Positions 12,624 through 24,044 of a stretch of 64,000 bases of DNA are shown here, in pieces. The translations under genes were made by a program, and so were the position numbers. The stretch is taken from contig OZ218959.1 in NCBI GenBank assembly GCA_965112735.1, positions 3,038,001 to 3,102,000 on the forward strand, in the 5' to 3' direction. Every line of letters starts with the position of its first letter. Positions within the stretch are counted from its first letter, which is position 1. Below the pieces are notes generated by a model. It saw nothing but the letters and a program-made list of their open reading frames with translations, was not told the DNA's origin and did no database searches. Source of the DNA: Phaeosaccion multiseriatum (Eukaryota > Ochrophyta, other classes).

Positions 12624-13023
12624 CCACACAGAGGCGCAGACGCATACACAATACACGCACACGCACGCGCATATACGCACACATGCGCACACGTACACAC
12701 AACAGTGGATGGGGGATGGGCGGTGGAGGCAGAGGAGTACATAGTTTTTAGGGTCAGTTCAGATCAGTGCTGGCCAGGTCCGGGAGCAGGGGAGGCGACA
12801 AGCAAGGGGCTGCGTGTGTACCCGATAGGGCTATGCCCCGTCGCTCCAGCCAACCTTCTCTTACCTCTACAGCAGCTCCTGTGGCCAAGTAGGTTCGGAC
12901 TTCTGATACAATTAACATCAGTAAGACTACCCACACCACCACCGTCAGAGAGGCGCCGGCGTCGGTCCGCACTCTCAAATCGTCCTCTACTCGTGCATAC
13001 GCGTCTAGCCGCTTCAGCTTCCT
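9313..13023 (-). CDS. ERGIC3: ERGIC3/Erv46-family ER-Golgi cargo receptor, first exon unresolved
   Basis: Exons on the minus strand are 13021-12865, 12533-12367, 11695-11520, 11234-11045, 10822-10641, 10244-9999 and 9503-9313. Phases agree throughout, about 436 residues. This family spans the ER and Golgi membrane twice and recruits cargo to COPII vesicles. Segments in order are LKRLDAYARVEDDLRV, a first membrane helix (VVVWVVLLMLIVSE), the luminal pieces CVDLHVDAMDVAGENQ, GYCGPCYGAE with CCNTC, and VNKVPGNFHMAIG, then LSFGQPYPGM, GVFFVYDLSP and a second helix (LIRLCAVAGGAFSLSG). The acceptor at 13022 needs an upstream phase-2 exon with the start codon, which I could not place. The exon 10244-9999 adds an acidic, His-rich loop. 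Confidence 0.92.
9565..9705. repeat. GGGA-type purine tract in an ERGIC3 intron
   Basis: GGGGGA and GGGA units form an almost pure purine run on the plus strand. On the sense strand of the minus gene this is a pyrimidine tract upstream of the acceptor at 9504. Confidence 0.85.
10850..10912. repeat. (GGA)n tract beside an ERGIC3 splice acceptor
   Basis: A near-perfect GGA run lies about 30 bases upstream, in the sense of the gene, of the acceptor at 10823. Transcribed from the minus strand it is a CCT polypyrimidine tract. Confidence 0.9.
11704..12345. repeat. Large purine then pyrimidine intron tracts
   Basis: The ERGIC3 intron 11696-12366 is built almost wholly of a GA/GAGGGA run (11704-11945) and a CCCT/CCTC run (12131-12345) on the plus strand. 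Read in the sense of the gene, a GGGA purine tract follows the donor and a CT tract precedes the acceptor. The two halves can pair, which could loop out the intron. Confidence 0.85.
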
Positions 13024-13804
13024 GAGAAGAGCAACGTGGGGGGATATGGAGGTGTGAGAAGAGCAAAGTAGCGAGGAATGGAGAAGAGGATTCTCTTCTT
13101 GTTCGCTGGCCTGGCCAGAGAAGAGTTGCCGGGACAATAATGATGCAGGCAGATGCAGTCCGATATTGGAGGTGGCTCTCTTCGATGGTGCTATGGCATC
13201 TTTGACTCGGGGAGGGACGGGGGGTCAAGCTAGGCGTCCTCAAGCACCTACCCTAGGAAGGATTCCTCAGCGTTTTTGGGACTTTTCCCATTCGACGACG
13301 GCTCGAGACCTTGTCTTCTCCGCATGGTAGAAAGCGAATAAGCGCTGCAGTTACGCTCCCCTCCTCCTGCTGTGGTTCGACCCTTGCTCCTGGCGCTGCT
13401 AAGCCGCTGTGGAGCTGCACCTGGTGGTGCTTCCTCGAGAGGGAGACAAAACCTCTTCCCCTCCCCTCTCTCTCGCTCGAGGGGTAAGAGTTCCCCGATC
13501 GACGAAGACTCTCAAAGGCAGTAAGCGATCTGGTAGCACTATGACGTTCCGCTCGGCTTTGTCGTTTGTTCGTCGATGTCCATCTGCCGCGCGCCGCAAC
13601 AGTTGTCGGGCCGCCATCCACTGCCATCCTCCCCTCCCCTAATTTTTTTCTTTCTCTTCTCTCTTCCTCTTCCTCTACTCCTGCTGAATGATTTGATTGA
13701 GGATCCCCTTGTCTGAGGGAGAAGTAGCAGTGGACCGGCGGACTGTGCGATGACTTTCCTCTGTCGAGAGTGACTGTGTTGTGAATCCCACTTCGGCTCA
13801 CGCC
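13024..13804. other. Region between ERGIC3-like and MED11-like genes
   Basis: The missing first ERGIC3 exon probably lies here. A long open minus frame spans 13253-13801, and its last ATG (near 13293) is followed within a dozen codons by a stop just before a GGTAGGTG donor-like site, so no clean join was found. Divergent promoters for both genes are expected. CCACTGCCATCC, another dispersed word, occurs near 13618. Confidence 0.4.
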
Positions 13805-15032
13805 ATGGCCTCACCGGAAGCAGGAGCAGCCGCAGGGACACCAGCGGCAGCAGCTTCGCATGCAACTGCATCTGAGGACACGCAACGTCTGCTTAAGGAA
13901 CTGGATGAAGCAGAAGGGGTGAGTTCCTGGACAAGCGACAGTGCCACATCGAAATCGAACGCTGCCAACTCAACTTGGCTCCCCTATCTGTCTACTCTTT
14001 GCCTGCGCGCCTATCTGTGCCGATTGCCTGCATCTCATCTATCTATACAGCTCATCGCCGACCTGCTGGGGGTGGCTTCAAGTGCCACAGAGGAGCTGTC
14101 TCGGGGCCCTGGCTTCGACAGCGCCGCTGTGCAAGCCCACTCGCTCCACTATCTGGAGCTTGCCAAACAGATTCATGCAAGCATCAGCTCCAAGTCACAC
14201 CTCGTGGTGGACTACGAGCCGTTCAAAGAGAGCAGGTGTGTGTGAGGGAGCGGGTGTCTCCAAATGTGTTTGCTGTGCTTGAGTAGCGCCACAGGAGAGA
14301 GCAAGGGGGAGACAGTGCGCAAGCTATTAGTGCTGATGCTGTGGCTATTACCCCCCCCCCTCTTCCATCTATCTACCTAAACCTACCCAGCTACGGCTTC
14401 GCCAAAGAGGTGGAGCTGCTGGAGGAGAAGGCAGGACTGTTGAAGGAGGAACTTGCCAACCTAAGAGGTACGTACACTTCTGTTTGAGCATGGAGCTGTC
14501 TGTCTATTAGCTGGAGGGAAGTACCCTCCCGATGTATGCAGTAGCGAGCGGGCGTGAAGCTTTCGTTGTTTCCCTCAGGGCCGTGTTTGTGTCTTTGCCT
14601 GGGGATGTGGTTCTAAGGGTGTGAAGAACCATCGGACACTCCTCTTTCATTAACATCTCCTCTTTCGTTAAGACCTGGGCCCAAGGGACCACAGCATGTG
14701 TCATCCAAGCGCTTGAATGGGACTGTGGTTACGGACTGGATAGTTAGAGAATAATACGTGGGCTGCTCGAGCGTCCGTGTTCTCGAACGGTTGGTGATAC
14801 ACAAAGTGGTACCATGTCGCAGTCACTAAGCGGGAAGGTTTTACCCGCCCTCTCTCCCTCTCTCTTCTTCCCCGGCCACCGACCCAACGCACAGCCACTC
14901 AGGAGCGGCGAGATAGGGAGCCAAAGGACCCGGCAGGAGGAGGAGCAGCTGCAGCAGGAGCAGCGGCTACAGCAGCACCAGAGGGAGGAGCAGCAGCAGG
15001 AGATAGGGGAGGAGGGGAGGGAGGACTGTTGA
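13805..15032 (+). CDS. MED11: Probable Mediator subunit MED11
   Basis: Exons 13805-13918, 14051-14235 and 14391-14467 are well supported by splice sites and phase. A last exon, probably from about 14917 to the stop at 15032, is less certain. MED11 is a small helical head-module subunit of Mediator, the RNA polymerase II co-activator. The protein starts with an Ala-rich leader. A helix with LLKELDEAEGLIADLL and TEELS follows, then HASISSKSHLVVDYEPFKESSYG, then a coiled coil. The spacing of the ELS helix, the Y-x-P-F segment and the final helix matches plant-type MED11. The proposed last exon adds a Gln/Glu-rich tail. The family is small and divergent, so this is a moderate call. Confidence 0.6.
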
Positions 15033-15708
15033 TACTTGCTGTGAAGACGGAGATGAATGAAGACTAGTGTCGGCCCCTTGACAAGGTCTGAGGCGACCCA
15101 GGTTCCAGGTTCTGGGGGAAAGCCATGTATTGGCCCCAGCCTGGCCTAGAAGCCTAGGCTCTAGGCCTAGGGCGGCGGCCGTTGGCCGCTCTAGGCCGGC
15201 CATTTTTTCTCCCTAGGCCGGCGGTTTGCTGCTGCTTCTGCTGCTGATACTGATGGTTATACTGTCACCGATGATACCGCTGCTGCGACGGGTGCTGGTG
15301 GTCCTGTAGAGCCCTCTAAAGCATGGATTGCTTCATGCTGTTTTGTGCTTTTTCTGCTCTTTTCAACATCCTCATCCGCAAGAGGACTGTCCCTGTTGCG
15401 GCTTTCAAGGGTACCACCAGGGGTATCTGGCTCTTGGCCTTCTAGTTCGGCCTCCATACCTCTCATCTCTCAAGGTAGCGTCTAGGAGACCGTCCTCATT
15501 GCCATGTAGTGACCTTACGTGCTTGGGAGGGGAGGAAAGAAATCCCATATCTCGACGCGGAAATCCTTTTTTTTTTTTTTTTGGCATCGGGACAACCTTT
15601 ACGTGGCCAACATGAAGTCAAAAAGGAGGGAAAAAAGAAAAAAAGAATAAAATCGAATTAATTCTGCATCAAAAGGGGTGTGGCACACAAACACACGGAA
15701 GGAGGAGG
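15033..15708. repeat. Intergenic region with CCTAGGC/GGCCGG block and chitinase-gene promoter
   Basis: Positions 15120-15225 hold a dense palindromic block of GCCTAGG, GGCCGGC and CGGCCG words, like the blocks at 4700-4925 and 8865-9165. A poly-T run lies at about 15568-15583. From 15549 the sequence starts to match, in inverted form, the region ending at 35165. This part is therefore the shared 5' flank of the chitinase-like and metalloprotease genes. Confidence 0.6.
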
Positions 15709-18700
15709 ATGGGAGGCGGCGGCGCATCGCGCTTACTGCTTGCGTGTGTGTTGCTGCTGCAGGGCCACCTTGCTGCAGGGAAGACGGTCTACAAGCAGCG
15801 GGTAACACAGGGTTTTTGTTTGTTTGTTTTTGGCCCCCTCCTTCTTGCTTCACTCAATCCCTCCTCTCCCTCTTGCTGCCTCAGGCTGCGGGCAGTACCT
15901 TCAAGGTCATCGACTTTGAGAATGAGACGCGCAGTCGGCCTTTCCAGTTCCGCTTCACCCTGCCGGATGTGGGACCGGTGGTCGCCTTGATGGACGCCGA
16001 AGGGAGGGCGAGGGTGGTGAAAGTTCGCACCTCCGAAGGGTGGGCAAAGTATGTGCCGCGATGGAGGGGCCTTGAGTATCGCAGCATGAAGCGCACAGAC
16101 AGCCTCGGCACTCGCGTGCGAGTGCTGCTCGGCGAGGAAGAGGAGGGCGACGAGGAGCTGCAGGACGAGGACTTGATGTTTGAGGAGGAGGAGGAGAATG
16201 ACTTTCTGCGGAAGGACCACGAGGACAGGAGGCAGCTGGCCGCAGAGTGTGGGGACTGTGTCACGGCCATGACAGCGACGTGTGAGGGCCTCTTCAGTGC
16301 TTGCGAGGCTAGCAATTACGCCCCACTCATGGCCGACCTCGAGAGCGAGGGGGGGCCTGGGGCTGATGCCTTCGCCTTGCTCTGTGCTGGAGATGCCTAC
16401 ACCGCCTTCTGCGCCTCGTACGCTACTGTTGCGGAAGCCTGCAGCGAGGACCACTCCTGCGGTAAGTGAGACTAGTGACTACGCCAGCCACAGCAGTTGC
16501 GAGTTTGTGCTTCCCACACCTCTCCTCCTCACTGCTGCTTCCGTGTCTTTCCCCTTGACTTCCTCTCCCTTGCTGTTTGGCTCCTTGGGTATCTCATCAA
16601 CATTCACCCACTCAGTGCCGGACTCTGCGAACTACTGCGGGACCTCCTGGTTAGATGCCTCCCTCACGTGTAGGAAAGAATGCCCTGGTGGGCTCGACGA
16701 GGAGTGTGACAATGGAGAAGCCTGCTGGGCAGGCGTCACGACTTGTGAAGGTAAGGCGGCACAACGCAGCGAGTGACAGTCGGATGATGAGGATGTGTTG
16801 CTATGAAAGGCCCTCCCCACTCAGTGTCTCGCTCAATCTCTTCCGCGTCTTCCCCCCCCCAGTTGACCCTGCCGACCGCCCCACCACCAACTACTGCGGA
16901 CAAACTTGGACGGACGCTTCCTCTGCGTGCAAAAAGGCGTGCCCCAGCGGCCTCGATGGGGAGTGCGACGGCTCCGACAAGTGCTTCGCCGACGTGGACG
17001 TTTGTGACGCCACCGCAAACTTCTGCGGAACTTCGTTCTCGGACGCCTCAGAGCGGTGCACCTGGGCCTGCCCAGGGGGGATGAACGAAGAGTGCGCCCC
17101 TGGAGAGGCTTGCTTCGCCGACGTGCAGATCAAGACGTGCGGTGCGACGTCGGGCGACTCGGAAGGATTCCTTCCTGCACGGGAGCAGATTATTCCCATG
17201 GCGGTGTGGGTGGAGCCCCTGAGCGATGACCTCACGGAACTGGTCAACAGTGTGGCGGTGGACGACGGAACCACCCCTACGGAGGACACCGTGTACAGCA
17301 TCGAGGCATGGATGGCCTTCATCCTGGCTGAGCCGGAGGGTTTGCAAGTGCTGGAGGGCCTTCGGGCAGTCAAGGACCCCACTTTCTTGGCGCTGGAGGC
17401 CCGAGCGAGGAGACTGCAAGCCGCTACCTGTGCCACCGCCTCTACCCCTGGCGCAACCATCACGGCGGCCACTCGCGCGTGTGTGTGTGACACGACCTCG
17501 GCAAGCATCTACTTGCATTGCCAGGCCCTCTTCGAGGCGGAGTTCTGGGGAACAGTGGCAGACATCGACACAGAACCCCCCCCGGGAAGTAGGCGCAGGG
17601 CGACCACCGCAAAGCAAAGCCCGCTGGACCAAGACCACGGCCAAGACGAGGTGACAGGCTCCGCCATGCTCGAAGGCCGGAGCGAGGGCAGGAACTTGCA
17701 GGGGGTCGAGTGCGAATTCACAGGCATTTTGGAAGGCGCAAATCCGGATACATCCGAGGAGAAGCCACTGCCCCTCACCCCGCCTGATCAGGAGCTACTT
17801 GATCTCTTCGAGACGCTGAAGGCGATCATCGATACAGGGTGAGTGAGCGAGTGAGTGAGTGAGTGTGTGATATTTTTCTTCTTACCTCTCGAGCCTCCTC
17901 GCTCGGGCGGGTGCGAGTTGGAGGATACTCTCCGCCTACCTGCCTGCCTGCCACGCATGCCATCCTTAGCTGTGCCGACAGATCCTAATACATGCTTCCC
18001 TTCCCTTCCCTTCTCTCATCAGGCTCTGCCTTGCTGACGTGCTGGAGGGAGAAGACGCGATCAACGCAAACGGAAACTGCCCCCTGCGATCCAACTACTT
18101 AGAGGACCCCCCGTCCACTTGCCTCGGCGGGCAGGTGGGTACATGCATGTACATGACGATAGACAGCACGAAAACACACTCCTCTCCCTCCCCCTTCCCC
18201 CCCTGCCCCTCCTCCTCGGGCCTCAAGAAGTTTGCTCGCTTGCGTTCTCTGGGCGGCCGACTCCCTCACACCTCCCCCTCTCTGCCTCCTCTCCTTCGCT
18301 GCCCCCCCCCGCCCCTGCCCTCAGTGTTGCGTTTTCCTTAGGCAGGTGCCCTTCATTGAGGCCTGCGTGAATCTTTCGGCTTGCATCCCCACTCTGCTAT
18401 GGAACCCCAACCCGGCGGGGGGGCTTGAGGGCCTCCTGGAGTTTTGCGCCACTGGCGTGGGCTGCCAGAACATGGCAACCCTCTCCGGAGACGGCAAGCG
18501 TGGCCTCGCCGCGGGGGTGACTGCGACCATCAATGCGGACCTTACCCTCAAGTTCACGCGTCTCTTGGAGTCGATGAAGGTTCACCCGGACGTCGCCGCG
18601 GACATCCAGGAGATCATCGACAGGATCTTCGCCATCATCGGCTTCGACCCCGAGCTGGCAGGCGCCGATCTCACCCTCTACCCCATGACGGGCTTGCTCC

Positions 18701-21700
18701 AATTCGAGGTGAAGAACAACGAAGCCTTCGCCATCTCCGCCTACGTGGGGCTCCAGGCGCAGCTCTACGACTCGGCGAAGGAGTACTTCGGCCTGTGTGA
18801 CGACCTTACCGACTGCAGCGACTGGGCCTTCTGCCAGATGTGCCAGGGGCAGAACCGAGGCGTCTTCAGCATGCAACTCAAGACCTTCTTCATAACCAAC
18901 TACGAGCACACCACGCTGGACCAGGTGTACCCCGGCATTCTCACGAGAAGGAGGGCGCTGCGCGACACGCACCACAGACACCTCTACGCGCCCATCGACC
19001 ACCTTGATCAAAACAGGCGGGCTCTTTGGGACCCTTTTAGATGGATTAAGGAAAAGATTATCGAACCCGTCGTGAAGGCGGTCGAGGTCGTATTCGAGGC
19101 CGTGGTGGAGGTAGGTCGGCAGCGGACAGGCAGGGAGGTGGTACAGGCCTTTGCGCCTTTGCGGCTTTGCTCGCCCCGTCCTTTCCCGTCCTCCCCTCCC
19201 TCGCTCCTGTTCCCTGATGATCGCCTCGTACTCGTCTCCTAACTGAGCAGGTGGCGAATACGATTGTCAGGGCGGTTGGAGATGTCTTGTCCCTGAGTCT
19301 GAACCTCCAGTGGCCCAGCAATGAAGTCAACGCGAAGCTCCTGGGCATCCCCGTCAACTCCCCGGGGGTAAGTAAGCATGTGACGAACTGTCGTACTTCC
19401 AGAACGAGGTCGTCCGGGAGCGGGTTGATTGGTCATACACCTTCCTTCCTGCCTGCCTGCCTGCCTGCCTGTCTGTCTGCTTGCCTGCCTGCCTGACTTG
19501 CTTGCTCACCTTGTGCTCAACTCTCTTCTTTCCTCCTGCGTCGATGTGCTCCTTGCTTGCTTGCTCGCTCGCTTGCCATTCTCTGACTGCCAACCCGCTA
19601 CAAGGCTTCCTACGACTGGTCGGCGTGCGCCTGTTCGGAGGCAGTCAGCCCCCCCCCACCGGGGGGCGGCGGCGGAGGAGGAGTCACCGGAGGCCTCACG
19701 GCCCCTCTCGAGCGAGTCGTGTACTACACGACCAGCTGGGCGCAGTACCGCACGGACGCGGTGGCGGGCCGCCCCTCCTTCTGCAACCCGTACGCCGTCA
19801 CGCCCTCCGCCCTCAGCGCGCTGTGGTCCACCCCGGGGTTGGCCCCTCCCACTCACATCAACTACGCCTTTGCCGTGCTCGACCCCGTCACCTTCGAGGT
19901 AGGCGCATGTCATAGGCCGATGCGCTGTGGGGGAGGGTGGGGTATGGGTTGGCGCTTAGGCCTTTTGCTGCTTTGGTGTGAGGAGATGGCCACCGAAGGG
20001 AGGGGGGCGTGTTTTCCCTCATCTTGTCTCCTTCTCCCGCCTCTCTGCAGCCACCCTCACTCGTCTGTCGACGCTGTTTTGCGGGTGTGATTGATGACGA
20101 CCACAGGTGGTGGAGTTCGACCCCAAGGACGTTGACTTGTTTGCGGAGCTGCGAGCCCTCAAAGCGGCCCATCCGGAGCTCAAGACGCTCATCTCTCTGG
20201 GGGGTGAGTGGCACGTGGATCTCTGCTCTTTCCTCTCTACTCTTGCTCTCGCTTCGCTCTGCACGCTCTGTCGGTCCGCAACTCTCTCTCTCTCTCCTCT
20301 CCCTCTCTTTGTTTCTGCAAATGATGTAGCACGCGGTAATTCTTACTCCACCTCTCCTCGCTCTCTCGCCCCCTGTTCGTCCGGTCCGCCCGCTTAAGGC
20401 TGGTCCTTCTCACAGGGCGATGAAGATTTCAGCCCCGGTACGGAGGTCGTGTTCAGCCAAATGGCCTCCTCCCCCGCCACCCGCTCCACCTTCATAGCGA
20501 GCGCCGTGTCAAGGGCGATCGAGTGGGGCTTCGATGGGGTGGACATCGGTGCGTAGCTGGGCGGAGACCCGTTTCTTGTGTGTTGTCTATTTTGCTTGCG
20601 TTGCTTCTCGCTCTCTCTGCCCCTGTGTTCCTGCCTGTCCTCTCTCCGCTCACGCTCTCCCTTACGCTCTTCGTTGGCTTCTTGTCGCTGCTCCTCCGGC
20701 CAGACTGGGAGTACCCGGGCTTCCCCGATCAGCCCAATGTGGACGTGGACGGAAACGACAGGGCGAACTTCGTGACGCTGGTGCGGGAGTTCCAGGCGCA
20801 CATCCAACAAGAAGGCAGCGGCCTCCTCCTCACCTTGGCCGTGAGCGCCGGGCCCTCGACCTACGCGGGCACCGACTTCAGCAGCATCCACCCTAACGTG
20901 GACTTTATCAACCTCATGAGTTACGACCTCCACGGTGGCTCGTTCGAGCCGCTAGAGAAGGTGATGGCCCACACCCCCATGCTGGACTGCTACAGCGAAG
21001 CTCCCTTCGACATTACCTCGGCCGTGAACCACTACCTTAACGATCAAGGCGTGCCTCCCTCCAAGCTCACCTTGGGCCTGGGCACCTACGGCCGCTCCTG
21101 GACCATCGCCGACGAACCTGGCTTTGATGTGGACAACAGCATGGGCCAAGTGAACGGCATTGGCTCGGGCCCACCGGGGGTGTGCAGCATCACGCCCGGT
21201 GTAATGTCCCTCTACGAAATTCAGCACAAGGCGGGCTACGGGGCGGGCTACGACGGGCCCACCATGTCCGCCTATGTCTCCTACCTCGACCCGGCGCTCG
21301 ACAATGCCCGCGTGTGGGTGGGCTTCGACGACGAGCGTTCGATTCGTCTCAAGACGTGCTGGGCGAGAAGCGTGGGCCTCGGGGGCGTCATGGCGTGGGA
21401 CGCTGAGATGGACGCCCTCCCGCCCTACGACCTCAAGACGGTGATTCAGCGCACGGCCTTCTCGTCCTCCTACGGTGACGTGTGCAGCGACTTCCAAATG
21501 CCGTCATGCGAGTCTCCTCCTTCCCCTGCCCCTGGGGTGACCCCTTCCAGTACCTTCCCGCCCAACAGCAGCCCAACTCCCGCAGGCAAGTGAACGAGAA
21601 AGGGGGGGGGGAGCGGCAGAGGAGAAGAAGGAGACTGCGATATGCTCAGCATGAGGGTGGAGACGAGAGGTTGCCCCTTTCACACGTGTCAGTTAGGCGA

Positions 21701-23742
21701 GCGTGCGCTCTCATGCCGCCCCTACGTCCTTCTTCTTTGGCCACCACCGACGCGTCACTTACTTGGCGACATGCGCTCCACGCCTCGTGTCGTTTTACAG
21801 GAGGCGGGACACCGGGCCGATGCGGCTCCACCTGGGGCGACGCCAACACGAACTGCGACGCTGCCGCCTGCACCTCCACCGACTCGAGCGCATGCAACGG
21901 GGCCACATGCTACGGCGATGTGGCTGCATGTGGAGGAGGAGGAGGAGGAGGAGGAGGAGGAGGCACAGGAACAGGTGTGTAGCGTGTCTGAGCGGGAAAT
22001 GTCGGCACAGCTTTGATCTTGGCGCCCTGAAGACGAGGCGTATAGATTTTTGCGCTTCGCGCATAGTCCTGTTGCTGATTGCGCTGCCTTTTCCGGTCGT
22101 TGGTCGCTCTCTGCGTCTCCCAGGCACCACCCGATGTGGCTCGAACTGGACCGACGCCAACGCGAACTGCAACGCCGACTGCACCGACGACAGCGACTGT
22201 AACGGCGAGTCTTGCTTCGGCGACTTGGCTGCCTGTGGAGGAGGAGGAGGAGGAGGAGGAGGCACAGGATCAGGTGTGTAGCGTGTCTGAGCGGGAAATG
22301 TCGGCACAGCTTTGATCTTGGCGCCCTGAAGACGAGCGTATAGATTTGTGTGCTTTGCGCATAGTCCTGTTGCTGATTGCGCTGCCTTTTCCGGTTGTCG
22401 GTCGCTCTCTGCGTCTCCCAGGCACCACCCGATGTGGCTCGAACTGGACCGACGCCAACGCGAACTGCAACGCCGACTGCACCGACGACAGCGACTGTAA
22501 CGGCGGGTCTTGCTTCGGCGACTTGGCTGCCTGTGGAGGAGGAGGAGGAGGAGGAGGAGGCACAGGAACAGGTGTGTAGCGTGTCTGAGCGGGAAATAGC
22601 TTGGATCTTGACTTGGCCCCCTGAATACGAGGCGTATAGATTTGTATGCTTTGCGCATAGTCCTGTTACTGATTGCGCTGCCTTTTCCGGTCGTTGGTCG
22701 CGCTCTACGTCTCCCAGGCACCACCCGATGTGGCTCGAACTGGACCGACGCCAACGCGAACTGCAACGCCGACTGCACCGACGACAGCGACTGTAACGGC
22801 GGGTCTTGCTTCGGCGACTTGGCTGCCTGTGGAGGAGGAGGAGGAGGAGGAGGAGGCACAGGAACAGGTGTGTAGCGTGTCTGAGCGGGAAATGTCGGCA
22901 CAGCTTGGATCTTGACTTGGCCCCCTGAATACGAGGCGTATAGGTTTGTGTGCTTTGCGCATAGTCCTGTTACTGATTGCGCTGCCTTTTCCGGTCGTTG
23001 GTCGCTCTCTGCGTCTCCCAGGCACCACCCGATGTGGCTCGAACTGGACCGACGCCAACGCGAACTGCAACGCCGACTGCACCGACGACAGCGACTGTAA
23101 CGGCGGGTCTTGCTTCGGCGACTTGGCTGCCTGTGGAGGAGGAGGAGGAGGAGGAGGAGGAGGAGGCACAGGATCAGGTGTGTAGCGTGTCTGAGCGGGA
23201 AATGTCGGCACAGCTTTGATCTTGGCGCCGTGAAGACGAGCGTATTGATTTGTGTGCTTCGCGCATAGTCCTGTTGCTGATTGCGCTGCCTTTTCCGGTC
23301 GTTGGTCGCTCTCTACGTCTCCCAGGCACCACCCGATGTGGCTCGAACTGGACCGACGCCAACGCGAACTGCAACGCCGACTGCACCGACGACAGCGACT
23401 GTAACGGCGGGTCTTGCTTCGGCGACTTGGCTGCCTGTGGAGGAGGAGGAGGAGGCACCGGATCAGGTGTGTAGCGTGTCTGAGCGGGAAATGTCGGCAC
23501 AGCTTTGATCTTGGCGCCCTGACTACGAGGCGTATATAGATTTGTGTGCTTCGCGCATAGTCCGGCTGCTGATTCCGCTGCCTTTTCCGGTCGTTGGTCG
23601 CTCTGTGCGTCTCCCAGGCACCACCCGATGTGGCTCGAACTGGACCGACGCCAACGCGAACTGCAACGCCGACTGCACCAACAATGGCGATTGTAGCGTG
23701 GGCGCATGCTACAACAGCTTGTCCTTGTCTCCCTGCGGTTGA
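15709..23742 (+). CDS. Secreted modular GH18 chitinase-like protein
   Basis: Eighteen exons fit in phase: 15709-15801, 15885-16461, 16616-16750, 16863-17838, 18023-18134, 18346-19110, 19251-19367, 19605-19898, 20107-20203, 20399-20548, 20704-21585, 21801-21974, 22124-22273, 22422-22571, 22718-22867, 23022-23177, 23326-23466 and 23618-23742, giving 1747 residues. A signal peptide (SRLLLACVLLLQGHLAAG) leads an unknown N-domain with an acidic stretch. Three cysteine modules (NYCGTSW type) follow, then a long unknown region, then a GH18 domain from about residue 960 to 1365. That has INYAFA, SLGGWSFS and DGVDIDWEYPG, with the catalytic Glu near residue 1108, so hydrolysis of chitin-like polymers is expected. 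Seven C-terminal cysteine modules, one per exon, end it. Exon 11 uses a GC donor. The last module holds a premature stop; a further module lies downstream. Confidence 0.92.
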
Positions 23743-24044
23743 GGAGGAGGAGGAGGAGGAGGAGGCACGGGAACAGGTGTGTAGCGTGTCTGAGCGGGAA
23801 ATGTCGGCACAGCTTGGATCTTGGCGCCCTGAATACGAGGCGTATAGATTTGTGTGCTTCGCGCATAGTCCTGTTGCTGATTCCGCTGGCTTTTCCGGTT
23901 GTCGGTCGCTCTCTGCGTCTCCCAGGCACCACCCGATGTGGCTCGAACTGGACCGACGCCAACGCGAACTGCAACGCCGACGGCACCGACGACAGCGACT
24001 GTAACGGCGAGTCTTGCTTCGGCGACTTGGCTGCCTGTGGATGA
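21801..24044 (+). repeat. Tandem exon-intron repeat array of the chitinase gene
   Basis: Eight head-to-tail units of about 300 bases, each one exon of about 150 bases plus one intron of about 150. Every exon starts after CTCCCAG and ends before GTGTGTAGCG, and is a multiple of three, so all introns are phase 1 and any exon can be skipped in frame. Each exon encodes one cysteine module (TTRCGSNWTDANANCNADC, then CNG, CFGDLAACG) and a (GGA)n glycine linker of varying length. Unit 1 is the most divergent. Unit 7 has an in-frame TGA. Unit 8 (23926-24044) lost one cysteine (Cys to Gly) and ends in TGA. Confidence 0.93.

Noticed and set aside
13253-13801. Independent minus-strand gene upstream of ERGIC3
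   Set aside because: No family resemblance and no splice join was found. It may only be an open stretch around a 5' exon.
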